Made by a program: the position numbers and the translations under genes. Below are positions 34,360 through 43,876 of a stretch of DNA of 64,000 nt, one piece after another. This DNA comes from Bradyrhizobium niftali (lineage in GTDB: Bacteria > Pseudomonadota > Alphaproteobacteria > Rhizobiales > Xanthobacteraceae), in the NCBI RefSeq assembly GCF_004571025.1, contig NZ_SPQT01000022.1:1-64000 (forward strand). Reading direction: 5' to 3'. Position 1 is the first letter of the stretch; every line of letters starts with the position of its first letter. Below the pieces are notes generated by a model. That model was given only the letters and a program-made list of their open reading frames with translations, ran no database searches and was not told the origin of the DNA.

Positions 34360-35289
34360 ATGAGCACGCTTCTCCTCTCCCATAAGGCCTGCCTCGACCA
34401 CGTCACGCCGCCGGGACATCCCGAAAGGCCGGACCGCCTGCGCGCAGTGGAGGAAGCGCTGTCGCATGAGCGTTTCCAGTTCCTCGTCCGCGACCAGGCG
34501 CCGGAGGGCGATCTCGATCTCGTGACGCTGTGCCACAACGAGCATTACGTCACCGAGCTGCGCCACATCGCGCCGACCAGCGGCCTCGTCTATATCGACG
34601 GCGACACCTCGATGTCGCCGGGCACCTGGGAAGCGGTGATGCGCGGCGTCGGCGGCGCGGTCGCGGCGACCGAAGCGGTAATGGCGGGCGAGCACCGCAA
34701 CGCCTTCGTCGCGGTGCGCCCGCCCGGCCATCACGCCGAGATCGGCAAGCCCATGGGCTTCTGCTTCTTCGACAATGTTGCGATCGCCGCGCGTCACGCG
34801 CAGCGCAAATACGGCATCGAGCGCGCGGCCATCGTCGATTTCGACGTGCATCACGGCAACGGCACGCAGGACATCTTCTGGTCGGACCCCACGGTGATGT
34901 ACTGCTCGACGCACCAGATGCCGCTGTTTCCGGGCACCGGCGCGAAGGGCGAACGCGGCGACCACGACACCATCGTCAACGCGCCGCTGGCGTCCGAAGA
35001 TGGTGGTCCGGAATTCCGCAGCGCTTTCGAGAACCTGATTCTGCCGCAGCTCGAAAAATTCAGCCCCGAGCTCCTCATCATCTCTGCGGGCTTCGATGCG
35101 CATTATCGCGACCCGCTGGCCTCGCTGAATTTGCGCGCGGAGGATTATGCCTGGGTGACGCGCAAGCTGATGGACCTTGCGGACAAGTCCGCGGGGGGCC
35201 GCGTTGTTTCGGTGCTCGAGGGCGGTTACGACCTGCAAGGACTGAAAGAATCTGTTACGGCGCATGTCGGCGCCCTGATGGGCGCCTGA
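34360..35289 (+). CDS. Histone deacetylase-like amidohydrolase
   Basis: 309 residues from ATG 34360; the frame is open further upstream but the family starts at MSTLLLSHKACLDH. The zinc-site motifs are complete: RPPGHHAE (about 122-129), DFDVHHGNGTQDIF (about 156-169) and AGFDAHYRDPL (about 238-248). The Tyr is in EGGYDL. Bacterial members deacetylate small molecules such as polyamines or acetylated metabolites. It is followed after 74 nt by xseB, an order I know from related genomes. Confidence 0.88.
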   Translation: MSTLLLSHKACLDHVTPPGHPERPDRLRAVEEALSHERFQFLVRDQAPEGDLDLVTLCHNEHYVTELRHIAPTSGLVYIDGDTSMSPGTWEAVMRGVGGAVAATEAVMAGEHRNAFVAVRPPGHHAEIGKPMGFCFFDNVAIAARHAQRKYGIERAAIVDFDVHHGNGTQDIFWSDPTVMYCSTHQMPLFPGTGAKGERGDHDTIVNAPLASEDGGPEFRSAFENLILPQLEKFSPELLIISAGFDAHYRDPLASLNLRAEDYAWVTRKLMDLADKSAGGRVVSVLEGGYDLQGLKESVTAHVGALMGA

Positions 35290-35363
35290 CGAGCCCGCCA
35301 CATTAAGCCCGCAAAACCCTGCTTCTTCTGCATGTGAAGCGAATCGGGCAATCGGAAACGGAT

Positions 35364-35615
35364 ATGGCCGAAAATACCCAAGTCGACGTCTCCAGGCTCA
35401 CCTTCGAGCGCGCGATCGAGGAACTCGAGACGATCGTGAAACGGCTAGAGGACGGCAAGGTGCCGCTCGAGGAATCCGTGACGATCTACGAGCGCGGCGA
35501 AGCACTGAAGCGCCGGTGCGAGGAATTGCTGCGCCAGGCCGAGGCGCGGGTCGACAAGATCACCACCGATGCGAGCGGCCAGGCCACCGGCACCGCGCCG
35601 CTCGACGTCCAGTAA
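35364..35615 (+). CDS. xseB: Exodeoxyribonuclease VII small subunit
   Basis: 83 residues from ATG 35364. The family block is FERAIEELETIVKRLEDGKVPLEE, then the helical SVTIYERGEALKRRCEELL. Several small subunits wrap around the large XseA subunit to form the single-strand-specific nuclease. The large subunit is not in the window. An upstream in-frame ATG at 35334 lacks a good ribosome site. Confidence 0.92.
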   Translation: MAENTQVDVSRLTFERAIEELETIVKRLEDGKVPLEESVTIYERGEALKRRCEELLRQAEARVDKITTDASGQATGTAPLDVQ

Positions 35616-36201
35616 GGGACGACGACCAAAGCCTGTTTCGGGCATCGGACGCCTGCAATTTTTTCATGATCGCACGCTGCTGGCTGTGTCCATGGGGCGG
35701 ACGGCCAGGCACTGAGATCGAAGAGTTCCCGCGCGGGAGCCATTCGGCCCCGCGAATCGAGCGGAAATAGCCTTCCTCTCGCCCAAAATCCTGCCGGGGA
35801 ACCGGGCAAGGCAGGAACCTCCCCGCGGGCGCCGCAGTTAACCACTCTGGCCCGGGGGTTGCAGGTGCATGCCCGTAATCGCCCCAACGGGTTGGCTTTG
35901 GCCCAAGCTTTGGTGTAAAGCTGCGCGGAGTGTGGCTTTTTGTTAGCCTTGCGTGGGCACCGATTACCGACGACAAGCGCTTCAAATTGCTAATGAAATT
36001 GGCTGGGACGGACGAAGCCGATCTAAGTGACAGGGATCACAGAGACTGAACCGGAGCACACTTAAGCTCACCTAAGCTTGAAGACGGGGCCCTGCCCCAT
36101 GCAGGTGGCTCCGACGGTTTAAGGACTCGCGCTGCGCCGATATTGTGCAAACCCATCGCGCACCGGAACGACCTTCCGGCGCTGACAAATTGGAAATCGC
36201 C
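35616..36201. other. Intergenic region before dxs
   Basis: About 585 nt with no recognisable gene or repeat. Open frames on both strands are short. The dxs promoter is likely here; I cannot assign it. A small palindrome, CTTAAGCTCACCTAAGCTTG, lies at 36062-36081. Confidence 0.4.
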
Positions 36202-38130
36202 GTGAACGCATACAGTAAGACGCCGCTCCTCGACACCATCCGGACACCGGAAGACCTGCGCAAGCTCAAGATCGAGCAGGTTCGGCAGGTCGCCGACGAG
36301 TTGCGGCAGGAGACCATCGATGCCGTCTCGGTAACCGGCGGTCACTTCGGCGCTGGTCTCGGCGTGGTCGAGCTCACCACCGCGATCCATTACGTCTTCG
36401 ACACGCCGCGCGACCGGCTGATCTGGGACGTCGGCCATCAGGCCTATCCGCACAAGATCCTCACCGGGCGACGCGACCGCATCCGCACCCTGCGCACCGG
36501 CGGCGGCCTGTCCGGCTTCACCAAGCGTAGCGAGAGCGATTACGATCCGTTCGGCGCGGCGCATTCCTCCACCTCGATCTCCGCCGGCCTCGGTATGGCC
36601 GTGGCGCGCGACCTCTCCGGCGGCAAGAACAACGTTATCGCCGTCATCGGTGACGGCGCGATGTCGGCGGGCATGGCCTATGAAGCCATGAACAATGCCG
36701 GTGCGATGAACTCGCGCCTGATCGTCATCCTCAACGACAACGACATGTCGATCGCGCCGCCGGTCGGCGCCATGAGCGCCTATCTGTCGCGTCTGTATTC
36801 CGGCAAGACCTATCGCACGCTGCGCGAGGCGGCCAAGCAGATTAACAAGCGCCTGCCCAAGATCATCGCCAACCGCGCCAACCGCGTCGAGGAATATTCG
36901 CGCGGCTTCATGATGGACGGCGGCACGCTGTTCGAAGAGCTCGGCTTCTATTACGTCGGCCCGATCGACGGCCATAACCTCGATCACCTCCTGCCCGTGC
37001 TGAAGAACGTCCGCGACATGGAGGAAGGCCCGATCCTCGTCCACGTCGTGACGCAGAAGGGCAAGGGTTACGGCCCGGCGGAAGCCTCCGCCGACAAGTA
37101 CCATGCCGTCGTCAAGTTCGACGTCGCGACCGGCACGCAAGCCAAGGCCAAGCCGAACGCGCCCGCCTACCAGAACGTGTTCGGCCAGAGCCTCGTCAAG
37201 GAAGCGCAGAAGGACGAGAAGATCGTCGCCATCACCGCGGCGATGCCGTCCGGCACCGGCGTCGACATCTTCAACAAGGCGTTCCCGGACCGCACCTTCG
37301 ACGTCGGCATCGCCGAGCAGCACGCGGTGACCTTTGCCGCAGGTCTGGCGAGCGAAGGCTACAAGCCGTTCTGCGCGATCTACTCGACCTTCCTCCAGCG
37401 CGGCTACGACCAGATCGTGCATGACGTCGCGATCCAGAATCTCCCCGTCCGCTTCGCGATCGACCGCGCCGGCCTCGTCGGCGCCGACGGCGCGACGCAT
37501 GCCGGCTCGTTCGACAACGCCTATCTCGGCTGTCTGCCGAACATGGTGATCATGGCGGCGGCCGACGAGGCCGAGCTCGTGCACATGGTGGCAACCCAGG
37601 TCGCGATCGACGACCGTCCGAGCTCGCTGCGCTATCCGCGCGGCGAAGGCCGCGGCATCGAGATGCCCGAGGTCGGCATTCCGCTCGAGCTCGGCAAGGG
37701 CCGCGTGATCCGTCAGGGCAGCAAGATCGCCCTGCTCTCGTTCGGCACGCGCCTCGCCGAATGCGAGAAGGCGGCCGACGAGCTCGCCGCCCACGGCCTT
37801 TCGACCACGATCGCGGATGCGCGCTTCATGAAGCCACTGGACACCGAGCTGGTTCTCAAGCTCGCCCGCGACCACGAGATCCTGATCACGATCGAGGAAG
37901 GCTCGGTCGGCGGCTTCGGCTCGCATGTCGCGCAATTCTTGACCGACCAGGGCGCGCTCGACAGCGGCATGGTCAAGTTCCGCACGATGGTGCTGCCCGA
38001 CGTGTTCCAGGACCACGACACCCCTGCCGCGATGTACGCCCGCGCCGGTCTCGACGCCAAGGGCATTGTCGCCAAGGTGTTCGAAGCGCTCGGCAAGGAC
38101 GTGAAGACCGAGACGGTCAAGCTCGCCTGA
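36202..38130 (+). CDS. dxs: 1-deoxy-D-xylulose-5-phosphate synthase
   Basis: Condenses pyruvate and glyceraldehyde 3-phosphate to DXP, first step of the MEP isoprenoid pathway; needs thiamine diphosphate and Mg. I take GTG 36202 (NAYSKTPLLDTIRTPEDL) as start because Dxs proteins begin there; the frame is open to an ATG at 36145. That gives 642 residues, the usual length. Visible sites: GHQAYPHKILTGR, the ThDP/Mg motif GDGAMSAGMAYEAMNNAG (about 150-167), EQHAVTFAAG and RAGLVGADGATHAG. The following deoxyribosyltransferase gene starts 39 nt on. Confidence 0.95.
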   Translation: MNAYSKTPLLDTIRTPEDLRKLKIEQVRQVADELRQETIDAVSVTGGHFGAGLGVVELTTAIHYVFDTPRDRLIWDVGHQAYPHKILTGRRDRIRTLRTGGGLSGFTKRSESDYDPFGAAHSSTSISAGLGMAVARDLSGGKNNVIAVIGDGAMSAGMAYEAMNNAGAMNSRLIVILNDNDMSIAPPVGAMSAYLSRLYSGKTYRTLREAAKQINKRLPKIIANRANRVEEYSRGFMMDGGTLFEELGFYYVGPIDGHNLDHLLPVLKNVRDMEEGPILVHVVTQKGKGYGPAEASADKYHAVVKFDVATGTQAKAKPNAPAYQNVFGQSLVKEAQKDEKIVAITAAMPSGTGVDIFNKAFPDRTFDVGIAEQHAVTFAAGLASEGYKPFCAIYSTFLQRGYDQIVHDVAIQNLPVRFAIDRAGLVGADGATHAGSFDNAYLGCLPNMVIMAAADEAELVHMVATQVAIDDRPSSLRYPRGEGRGIEMPEVGIPLELGKGRVIRQGSKIALLSFGTRLAECEKAADELAAHGLSTTIADARFMKPLDTELVLKLARDHEILITIEEGSVGGFGSHVAQFLTDQGALDSGMVKFRTMVLPDVFQDHDTPAAMYARAGLDAKGIVAKVFEALGKDVKTETVKLA

Positions 38131-38169
38131 GGGGCGAGCTTCGACCTTCAGCGAAGCAGCGCGACGTCC

Positions 38170-38724
38170 ATGAATATCTATCTGGCAGGCCCCGACGTGT
38201 TCCTGCCGGATGCGGTCGAGGTCGGCCGTCGCAAGGCGGACATCTGCGCCCGCTTCGGGCTCACCGGCCTCTATCCCCTCGACAACGCGATCGATCTCAC
38301 CTCGCCTGATGCCTCGCGGCAGATCTTTTGCGGTAACGAGGCGATGATGGATGCGGCCGACGCGATCATCGCCAACCTGACGCCGTTCCGCGGTGCCGGC
38401 GCCGATCCCGGGACCGTCTACGAGCTCGGCTATATGGCCGGGCGCGGCAAGTTTTGTCTGGCCTATTCCAACGATGGCGCCGCCTATGCCGACCGCGTCG
38501 GCCGCTTCATGGACGTCACCTCCGAGGACGGGCGGCTGGTCGATGCGCAAGGCCTGACGGTTGAGGATTTTGGCCTCGTCGACAACCTCATGATGATCCA
38601 TGCGCTGGAACTGCACGGCTGCCCGCTGGTAACGCCGGCCACGATGCCGATCGACGTCTGGCACGATCTCGCCGCGTTCGAGGCTTGCGTCCGGATGGCG
38701 GCCGCGCGATTGATTGCACCATAA
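38170..38724 (+). CDS. Nucleoside 2-deoxyribosyltransferase
   Basis: 184 residues. MNIYLAGPDVFLPDA is the family start; the catalytic Glu region shows ADPGTVYELGYMAGRGKFCLAYSND, with the expected GTxxE(L)G arrangement. The enzyme exchanges bases on deoxyribonucleosides or hydrolyses deoxynucleotides. It lies between dxs and tlyA on the same strand, probably in one transcript. Confidence 0.85.
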   Translation: MNIYLAGPDVFLPDAVEVGRRKADICARFGLTGLYPLDNAIDLTSPDASRQIFCGNEAMMDAADAIIANLTPFRGAGADPGTVYELGYMAGRGKFCLAYSNDGAAYADRVGRFMDVTSEDGRLVDAQGLTVEDFGLVDNLMMIHALELHGCPLVTPATMPIDVWHDLAAFEACVRMAAARLIAP

Positions 38725-38760
38725 GCGCATCAATCGTCCCAAAAATCGTCTCATGAGAGC

Positions 38761-39498
38761 ATGATGTCCCCTCCCCGCAAGCGCGCGGATATTCTGCTGG
38801 TCGAGCGCGGCCTGTTCGAGAGCCGGGCGCGGGCGCGCGCGGCCATCGAGGCCGGCCTCGTCATGGCCGACGACAAGCAGGTGACAAAGCCGTCGGAGAC
38901 CATCGCCGAGGACGCGGTGATCCAGGCCGAGCCCGCGCACCCCTACGTGTCGCGCGGCGGCGTCAAGCTCGCGGGCGCACTGGAACGCTACCCGATCGAG
39001 ATCGAGGACCACGTCTGCCTCGACGTCGGCGCCTCCACCGGCGGTTTCACCGAGGTGCTGCTGGCCAATGGCGCAAGCCTGGTGTTCGCCATCGATGTCG
39101 GCACCAACCAGTTGCATCCCTCGCTGCGTGGTCATCCAAAGATCGTGTCGATGGAGGAGACCGACATCCGCGCCTATGAAGGCAAACGCCTGCCGGCGCG
39201 GCCCGATATCGTCGTCATCGACGTCAGCTTCATCTCGCTGAAGACCGTGCTGCCCGTGGCTCTGTCGCTGGCGGCTGCACCGATGAGCCTGCTGGCGCTG
39301 ATCAAGCCGCAATTCGAGGCCGAGCGGAAGCACAACAAGAAGGGCATCATCCGCGACGCCGCCGTGCATCGGGAGATCTGCGACGACATCGCGGCCTTCG
39401 CCGCCTCGCTCGGCTGCACCGACATCGAGGTGTTTCCCTCGCCGATCACCGGCGGCGACGGCAACAGCGAATTCTTCCTGGGCGCGCGCCGTGGTTGA
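38761..39498 (+). CDS. tlyA: TlyA-family rRNA 2'-O-methyltransferase / hemolysin-type
   Basis: 245 residues. An N-terminal S4 RNA-binding domain (about 5-65, LVERGLFESRARARAAIEAG) precedes a FtsJ-like SAM methyltransferase domain with HVCLDVGASTGGFTEVLL (about 82-99). The family methylates ribose of 16S and 23S rRNA (C1409/C1920 in mycobacteria). Two ATGs (38761, 38764) are equivalent starts. The last eight nucleotides overlap the next gene, so the two RNA methyltransferases are translationally linked. Confidence 0.88.
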   Translation: MMSPPRKRADILLVERGLFESRARARAAIEAGLVMADDKQVTKPSETIAEDAVIQAEPAHPYVSRGGVKLAGALERYPIEIEDHVCLDVGASTGGFTEVLLANGASLVFAIDVGTNQLHPSLRGHPKIVSMEETDIRAYEGKRLPARPDIVVIDVSFISLKTVLPVALSLAAAPMSLLALIKPQFEAERKHNKKGIIRDAAVHREICDDIAAFAASLGCTDIEVFPSPITGGDGNSEFFLGARRG

Positions 39499-40738
39499 GC
39501 GCCTGAGGATCGATCACGTCGGCCATCGCGGCGACGGCGTCGCGCTCGACGCCGGCGAAGCGATCTATGTGCCATATGCGCTCGGCGGCGAGACCGTCGA
39601 GGTCGACCACGTCGCGGGCAATCATCCCGACCGCCGCAAGCTGCTCGCGGTCGATGTCGCAAGCCCCGAGCGCATCGCACCGTTCTGCCCGCATTTCGGC
39701 GTCTGCGGCGGCTGCGCGATCCAGCATTGGGCGGCCGAGCCGTATCATGCCTGGAAGCGCAGCATCGTGGTCGAGACGCTGGCGCAGGCCGGCATCGATT
39801 GCGAGGTTGCGCCGCTGGTCGATGCCCATGGCGTGGGGCGCAGGCGCGTCACGCTGCACGGCCGGTTCGGCACGCATGACATCCTCAAGGTCGGCTTCTC
39901 GGCAGCGAGCTCGCACGACGTCATCCCGATCCATCGCTGCCCGATCCTCGATCCCGCGCTCGACGGCGCACTCGATGCCGCCTGGGCGCTGGCCGAGCCG
40001 CTGACGTCCAAAATGCCTGTGACGAAGCCGCTCGACATCCAGGTCACGGCGACCGCCAACGGCCTCGACGTCGACGTGCGCGGCTCCGGCCCGCTGCCGA
40101 CGCCGCTGGTCACGGCGCTGTCGCGCGTCGCCGAGCAGCATCGCCTGGCGCGGCTGACGCGGCACGGCGAGCTGGTGCTGCAACGCCTGCCGCCGACGAT
40201 GAAGATGGGCCGTGCTGAAGTCACGCTGCCGCCGGGCTCGTTTTTGCAGGCAACCGTCGCGGGTGAAGAGACGCTGGCGTCTCTCGTCGCCGAGCGCGTC
40301 GGCAAGGCCAAGGAGGTTCTCGACCTCTTCTGCGGCGTCGGGCCGTTCGCGCTGCGGCTCGCTGAGAAGGCCCGCGTCACCGCCTATGACAACGACGCCG
40401 GCGCAGTTGCCGCGCTGGCAAAGGCCGCGCGCGCGCCCGGCCTGAAGCCAATCAAGGCTGAGCCGCGCGACCTGTTTCGCCGCCCCCTTATGCCCCAGGA
40501 GCTGCGCGACTTCGACGCCGTCGTGTTCGATCCCCCGCGCCAGGGCGCACAGGCGCAGGCACTGAAGCTCGCCGCAAGCAAGGTGCCCGTCATCGTCGCG
40601 GTCTCCTGCAACGTCGCAACCTTCGCCCGCGACGCACGGCTGCTGATCGATGGCGGTTACAGGATCGACGGCGTCGTGCCGGTCGACCAATTCCGCCACA
40701 CGCCGCATGTCGAGCTGGTGGCGCGGTTTGCGCGGTAG
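39491..40738 (+). CDS. Class I RNA m5U methyltransferase (RumA/RlmD-like)
   Basis: 415 residues from GTG 39491. A TRAM-like N-terminal region is followed by a [4Fe-4S]-type cysteine set CPHFGVCGGC (about 68-77), SAM motif LDLFCGVGPFALRLAEKA (about 276-293), FDPPRQGA and the catalytic Cys in VAVSCNVATFARD near 371-383. These are the parts of uracil-C5 methyltransferases that act on 23S rRNA or tRNA. Which uridine is modified cannot be told. Confidence 0.88.
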   Translation: MVERLRIDHVGHRGDGVALDAGEAIYVPYALGGETVEVDHVAGNHPDRRKLLAVDVASPERIAPFCPHFGVCGGCAIQHWAAEPYHAWKRSIVVETLAQAGIDCEVAPLVDAHGVGRRRVTLHGRFGTHDILKVGFSAASSHDVIPIHRCPILDPALDGALDAAWALAEPLTSKMPVTKPLDIQVTATANGLDVDVRGSGPLPTPLVTALSRVAEQHRLARLTRHGELVLQRLPPTMKMGRAEVTLPPGSFLQATVAGEETLASLVAERVGKAKEVLDLFCGVGPFALRLAEKARVTAYDNDAGAVAALAKAARAPGLKPIKAEPRDLFRRPLMPQELRDFDAVVFDPPRQGAQAQALKLAASKVPVIVAVSCNVATFARDARLLIDGGYRIDGVVPVDQFRHTPHVELVARFAR

Positions 40739-40872
40739 CTGCTAGCCTCGCGGGACGGTCCGCTGTGGGCGCCTCATCAAATTGATCCGGTGCCGATCCG
40801 AACCTTGATACCGGTCAACCACCCGAGCTTCCGGTGACGCTAGAAGCGTCGTGCGAAATGGCCGTGGAGCGG

Positions 40873-41964
40873 ATGATGGCGATCGACCGGCGACAACTCA
40901 TGGCCACCGCGCTCGGACTTTCCGCGGCGGCAATCACCGCCCGCCCCTCGGCTGCGGCGACGACGACCTATGAGGAAACGGTGCGAGCGTCGCGAGCGCC
41001 GCTGCAACCGGTGCCGCGGGACCGCGAGCTCGTGCGTTTTGCCACGCTCGCCGCCAACAGCCACAACACCCAGCCCTGGATCTTCTCCGCCCGCAGCAAT
41101 GAAATCGTGATTGCGCCCGACTTCGCGCGCCGCTGTCAGGTGGTCGATCCGGACGATCACCACCTTTTCGTCAGCCTCGGCTGCGCCGTCGAGAACCTCG
41201 TCCTCGCGGCTTCAGCGCTCGGCTGGCGCGCGAACCCGATGGTCGACGGTGACAGGGTCCGGATCGCGCTGGAGCCGGCGCGCCCCGAAGCGTCGGCGCT
41301 GGTCAACGCGATTTCCCTCAGGCAATGCACCCGTGCAGCCTTCGACGGCAAGCCGGTGGCGCCTGACATGCTGCGCCAGCTCGAGAACGCCTGTCGGGAG
41401 CCGAACGTTTCGGCAATCCTGATGACCGAACGCGCCGCCATCGCAAAGATCACCGACTATGTGCTCGAAGGCAATGCCGCGCAAATGCGCGACAAGGCCT
41501 TCATGCGCGAGCTCGTGAGCTGGATGCGCTTCAACGAGGCGGATGCGGTCGCAACCATGGACGGGTTGTTCTCGCGGGCCTCGGGAAACCCGTCCCTGCC
41601 GGCATGGATCGCGCGGCCGCTGCTCAGGTTCTTCTTCACCGAAAGCGGCGAGAACGGGAAATACCGCGCCGAGCTCGACAGCTCCGCAGGTGTCGTCGTG
41701 CTTGCCGCCGATCGTAGCGACACGTCGCACTGGATTGCGGTCGGCCGTGCCTGCCAGCGGTTCGCCCTGCAGGCGACCGCGCTCGGGCTCAAATATTCCT
41801 TCATCAACCAGCCGGTCGAGGTGGCGACACTAAGGCCGCAGTTCGCCGCCTCGCTCGGACTCGGCGAGCGGCGTCCCGATATCGTGATGCGCTTCGGAGC
41901 CGGGCCGGACCTGCCGAAATCGCTCCGCCGCGCCCCCGAACTGGTGATGCGGCCGACGCAATAG
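40873..41964 (+). CDS. Acg-family FMN-binding nitroreductase-like protein, Tat-exported
   Basis: About 363 residues. ATGs at 40873 and 40876 precede AIDRRQLMATALGLSAAAITARPSAAA, a twin-arginine signal with cleavage after ASA-like residues. The nitroreductase-like fold shows AANSHNTQPWIF (about 57-68) and two similar halves, as in Acg/DosR-regulated proteins. Relatives sequester or use FMN; redox substrate unknown. Converges with the next gene after only 4 nt. Confidence 0.75.
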   Translation: MMAIDRRQLMATALGLSAAAITARPSAAATTTYEETVRASRAPLQPVPRDRELVRFATLAANSHNTQPWIFSARSNEIVIAPDFARRCQVVDPDDHHLFVSLGCAVENLVLAASALGWRANPMVDGDRVRIALEPARPEASALVNAISLRQCTRAAFDGKPVAPDMLRQLENACREPNVSAILMTERAAIAKITDYVLEGNAAQMRDKAFMRELVSWMRFNEADAVATMDGLFSRASGNPSLPAWIARPLLRFFFTESGENGKYRAELDSSAGVVVLAADRSDTSHWIAVGRACQRFALQATALGLKYSFINQPVEVATLRPQFAASLGLGERRPDIVMRFGAGPDLPKSLRRAPELVMRPTQ

Positions 41965-41968
41965 TCTT

Positions 41969-42571
41969 CTAGCGCCGAAGGCCGCTCAATGCCGGTGACT
42001 CGCCGGGCAGCATGTTCGATCTGATATCGCTGTCCATGCGGCTCGAGTCCTGCTGGGTGAACCCGGCCCCGAACGACAGGCTGAGGTTGGAGGTCGGCTT
42101 GAATTCGACGCCCGCGAACGCACCGTATCCGGGCGCGGCGCCGGAGGTGAGCGGCGCAAGCGAACTGCCAATGCCGTTGCCATATTTCAGCGTGTCGAAA
42201 CCGGCAAAGAACGTGACGGGCAACCCGCCCGCAGTCTTGGTGTTGTAACCGAACTGTGAGCTGTCATAGGAGAGCGCGCTGAAATTGCCGGCCTGTCCCG
42301 CCCGGCCGAGACCGCTCCAATTGAGGTTGCCGCGCTGGCTGCCGACAAAGAAGCCGTTCGCAAAATTGGCGCGCCCGCCTGCGTCGCTCGTATTGAAGCT
42401 TGGAAAATTGCCGTAAGTGTCGGAGCTCTGGCCGGCACTGTCGCCATAGCCGAAGGCCCCACCCGGGACCCAATACCTCAAGGGTGCAACTTGCGCATGA
42501 GCCGGGGCTCCGCAGAAGCAGAGCACGGCGAAGAGGGTTGCGAGCGCACGTGAAGAAGTAGAGCCTAGCAT
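41969..42571 (-). CDS. Secreted hypothetical protein, Gly/Ser-rich (200 aa)
   Basis: Signal peptide MLGSTSSRALATLFAVLCFCGAPAHA, then 175 residues rich in Gly, Ser, Phe and Asn without long hydrophobic stretches. The alternating patterns (FFAGFDTLKYGNG, NLSLSFGAGFTQQ) suggest beta strands, perhaps an outer-membrane or surface protein. I recognise no family name. It diverges from the methyltransferase gene. Confidence 0.6.
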   Translation of the reverse strand: MLGSTSSRALATLFAVLCFCGAPAHAQVAPLRYWVPGGAFGYGDSAGQSSDTYGNFPSFNTSDAGGRANFANGFFVGSQRGNLNWSGLGRAGQAGNFSALSYDSSQFGYNTKTAGGLPVTFFAGFDTLKYGNGIGSSLAPLTSGAAPGYGAFAGVEFKPTSNLSLSFGAGFTQQDSSRMDSDIRSNMLPGESPALSGLRR

Positions 42572-42787
42572 TCGGGTAACCGTCAGAACGTCCCAAAATC
42601 ATACTCGCAGGACCACAAGATTGCCAGCGACGCGATGCCGGTGGCCGGCTCATCCAGTTCCGGGATCACCTTTTCCTGACACATTGAACCTGCTCCGTGA
42701 CGGATGGACCCATTTAAGGGACGCGCAAGCCCGCGCCCATGCCTTGGTCCGAAAGACCTTTGAAAACGCCATTGGATGGAGGTTGTC

Positions 42788-43846
42788 ATGGAGGTCAATT
42801 CCGACAGGTTGAATGCCTTTATGGGCAAGATGATCACCGAGGTGGGGGCGGCGATGAACGCATCGCTGGTCCTGCTGGGCGATAAGCTCGGCCTCTACCG
42901 CGCCCTCGCCGCCAAGGGACCGATGAACTCCGCCGAGCTGGCGAGCGCCACCGGAACGAACGAACGCTACGTCCGCGAGTGGCTGGCGAGCCAGGCGGCT
43001 TCTGGTTACGTCGAATATGATACCGCTTCAGGAAAATTCTCGATGCTGCCGGAGCAGGCGATGGCGCTTGCCGACGAGGACAGCCCGGTGTTCCTCGGCG
43101 CAGTCGGCAATGTCATTGCCGCGGCGTTTCTCGACGAACCGAAGATTACGGATGCATTCAAGTCCGGCAAGGGTGTCGGTTGGAACCGGCGGAGCGAGTG
43201 CCTGTTCTGCGGCACCGCCCGCTTCTTCCGCACCGGCTACATGCATCATCTGGTGCAGGAGTGGCTGCCCGCGCTCGACGGCGTCGTGGACAAGCTCGAG
43301 CGCGGCGCCAAAGTCGCCGATGTCGGTTGCGGACATGGCGTTTCGACGCGGCTCATGGCGAAAGCCTTCCCGAACTCCCAATTCTACGGCTTCGACTATC
43401 ACGAGGGCTCGATCGAGGCTGCGCGAAAGGCGACCGTCGAGGCCAAGCTGGGCGACCGGGTCAGCTTCGCTGTTCACTCGGCCAAGACCTATCCGGCCGA
43501 AGGCTACGATCTCGTCTGCTTCTTCGATTGCCTGCACGACATGGGCGATCCCGTCGGCGCCATCAGCCACGTGCGCGAATCCATGGCCAAGGACGGCACC
43601 TGCATGCTGGTCGAGCCGTTCGCGGGCGACCGCCTCGAAGACAATCTCAATCCCGTCGGCCGCGTCTACTATGCGGCGTCGACCATGATCTGCACACCGG
43701 CCTCGCTCGACCAGGAGGTCGGCCTCGCACTGGGTGCACAAGCGGGCGAAGCAAGGCTGCGCAAGGTCGCCCGCGAAGGCGGCCTGACGCGCTTCCGCCG
43801 CGCCGCCGAGACGCCGTTCAACCTGATCCTGGAGGCGCGCATCTGA
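42788..43846 (+). CDS. Class I SAM-dependent methyltransferase with winged-helix N-terminus
   Basis: 352 residues from ATG 42788, with GGAGG at 42778-42782; the in-frame ATG at 42776 overlaps that site. Residues 1-90 form a dimerisation/winged-helix part (YRALAAKGPMNSAELASATG, REWLASQAASGYVE). SAM motif I is VADVGCGHGVSTRLM (about 177-191) and FGFDYHEGS-like YGFDYHEGS follows. Resembles Rv2258c-type small-molecule methyltransferases. Acceptor unknown. Confidence 0.8.
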   Translation: MEVNSDRLNAFMGKMITEVGAAMNASLVLLGDKLGLYRALAAKGPMNSAELASATGTNERYVREWLASQAASGYVEYDTASGKFSMLPEQAMALADEDSPVFLGAVGNVIAAAFLDEPKITDAFKSGKGVGWNRRSECLFCGTARFFRTGYMHHLVQEWLPALDGVVDKLERGAKVADVGCGHGVSTRLMAKAFPNSQFYGFDYHEGSIEAARKATVEAKLGDRVSFAVHSAKTYPAEGYDLVCFFDCLHDMGDPVGAISHVRESMAKDGTCMLVEPFAGDRLEDNLNPVGRVYYAASTMICTPASLDQEVGLALGAQAGEARLRKVAREGGLTRFRRAAETPFNLILEARI

Positions 43847-43876
43847 CTCAACGGCGGACGTGTGCGGCCGACGATG

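Noticed and set aside
36037..39369. Minus-strand open frame of 1,110 codons across dxs, the deoxyribosyltransferase and tlyA
   Set aside because: It lies opposite three well-recognised genes and its product is Arg/Asp/His-rich without any motif; long antisense frames are expected in GC-rich DNA.
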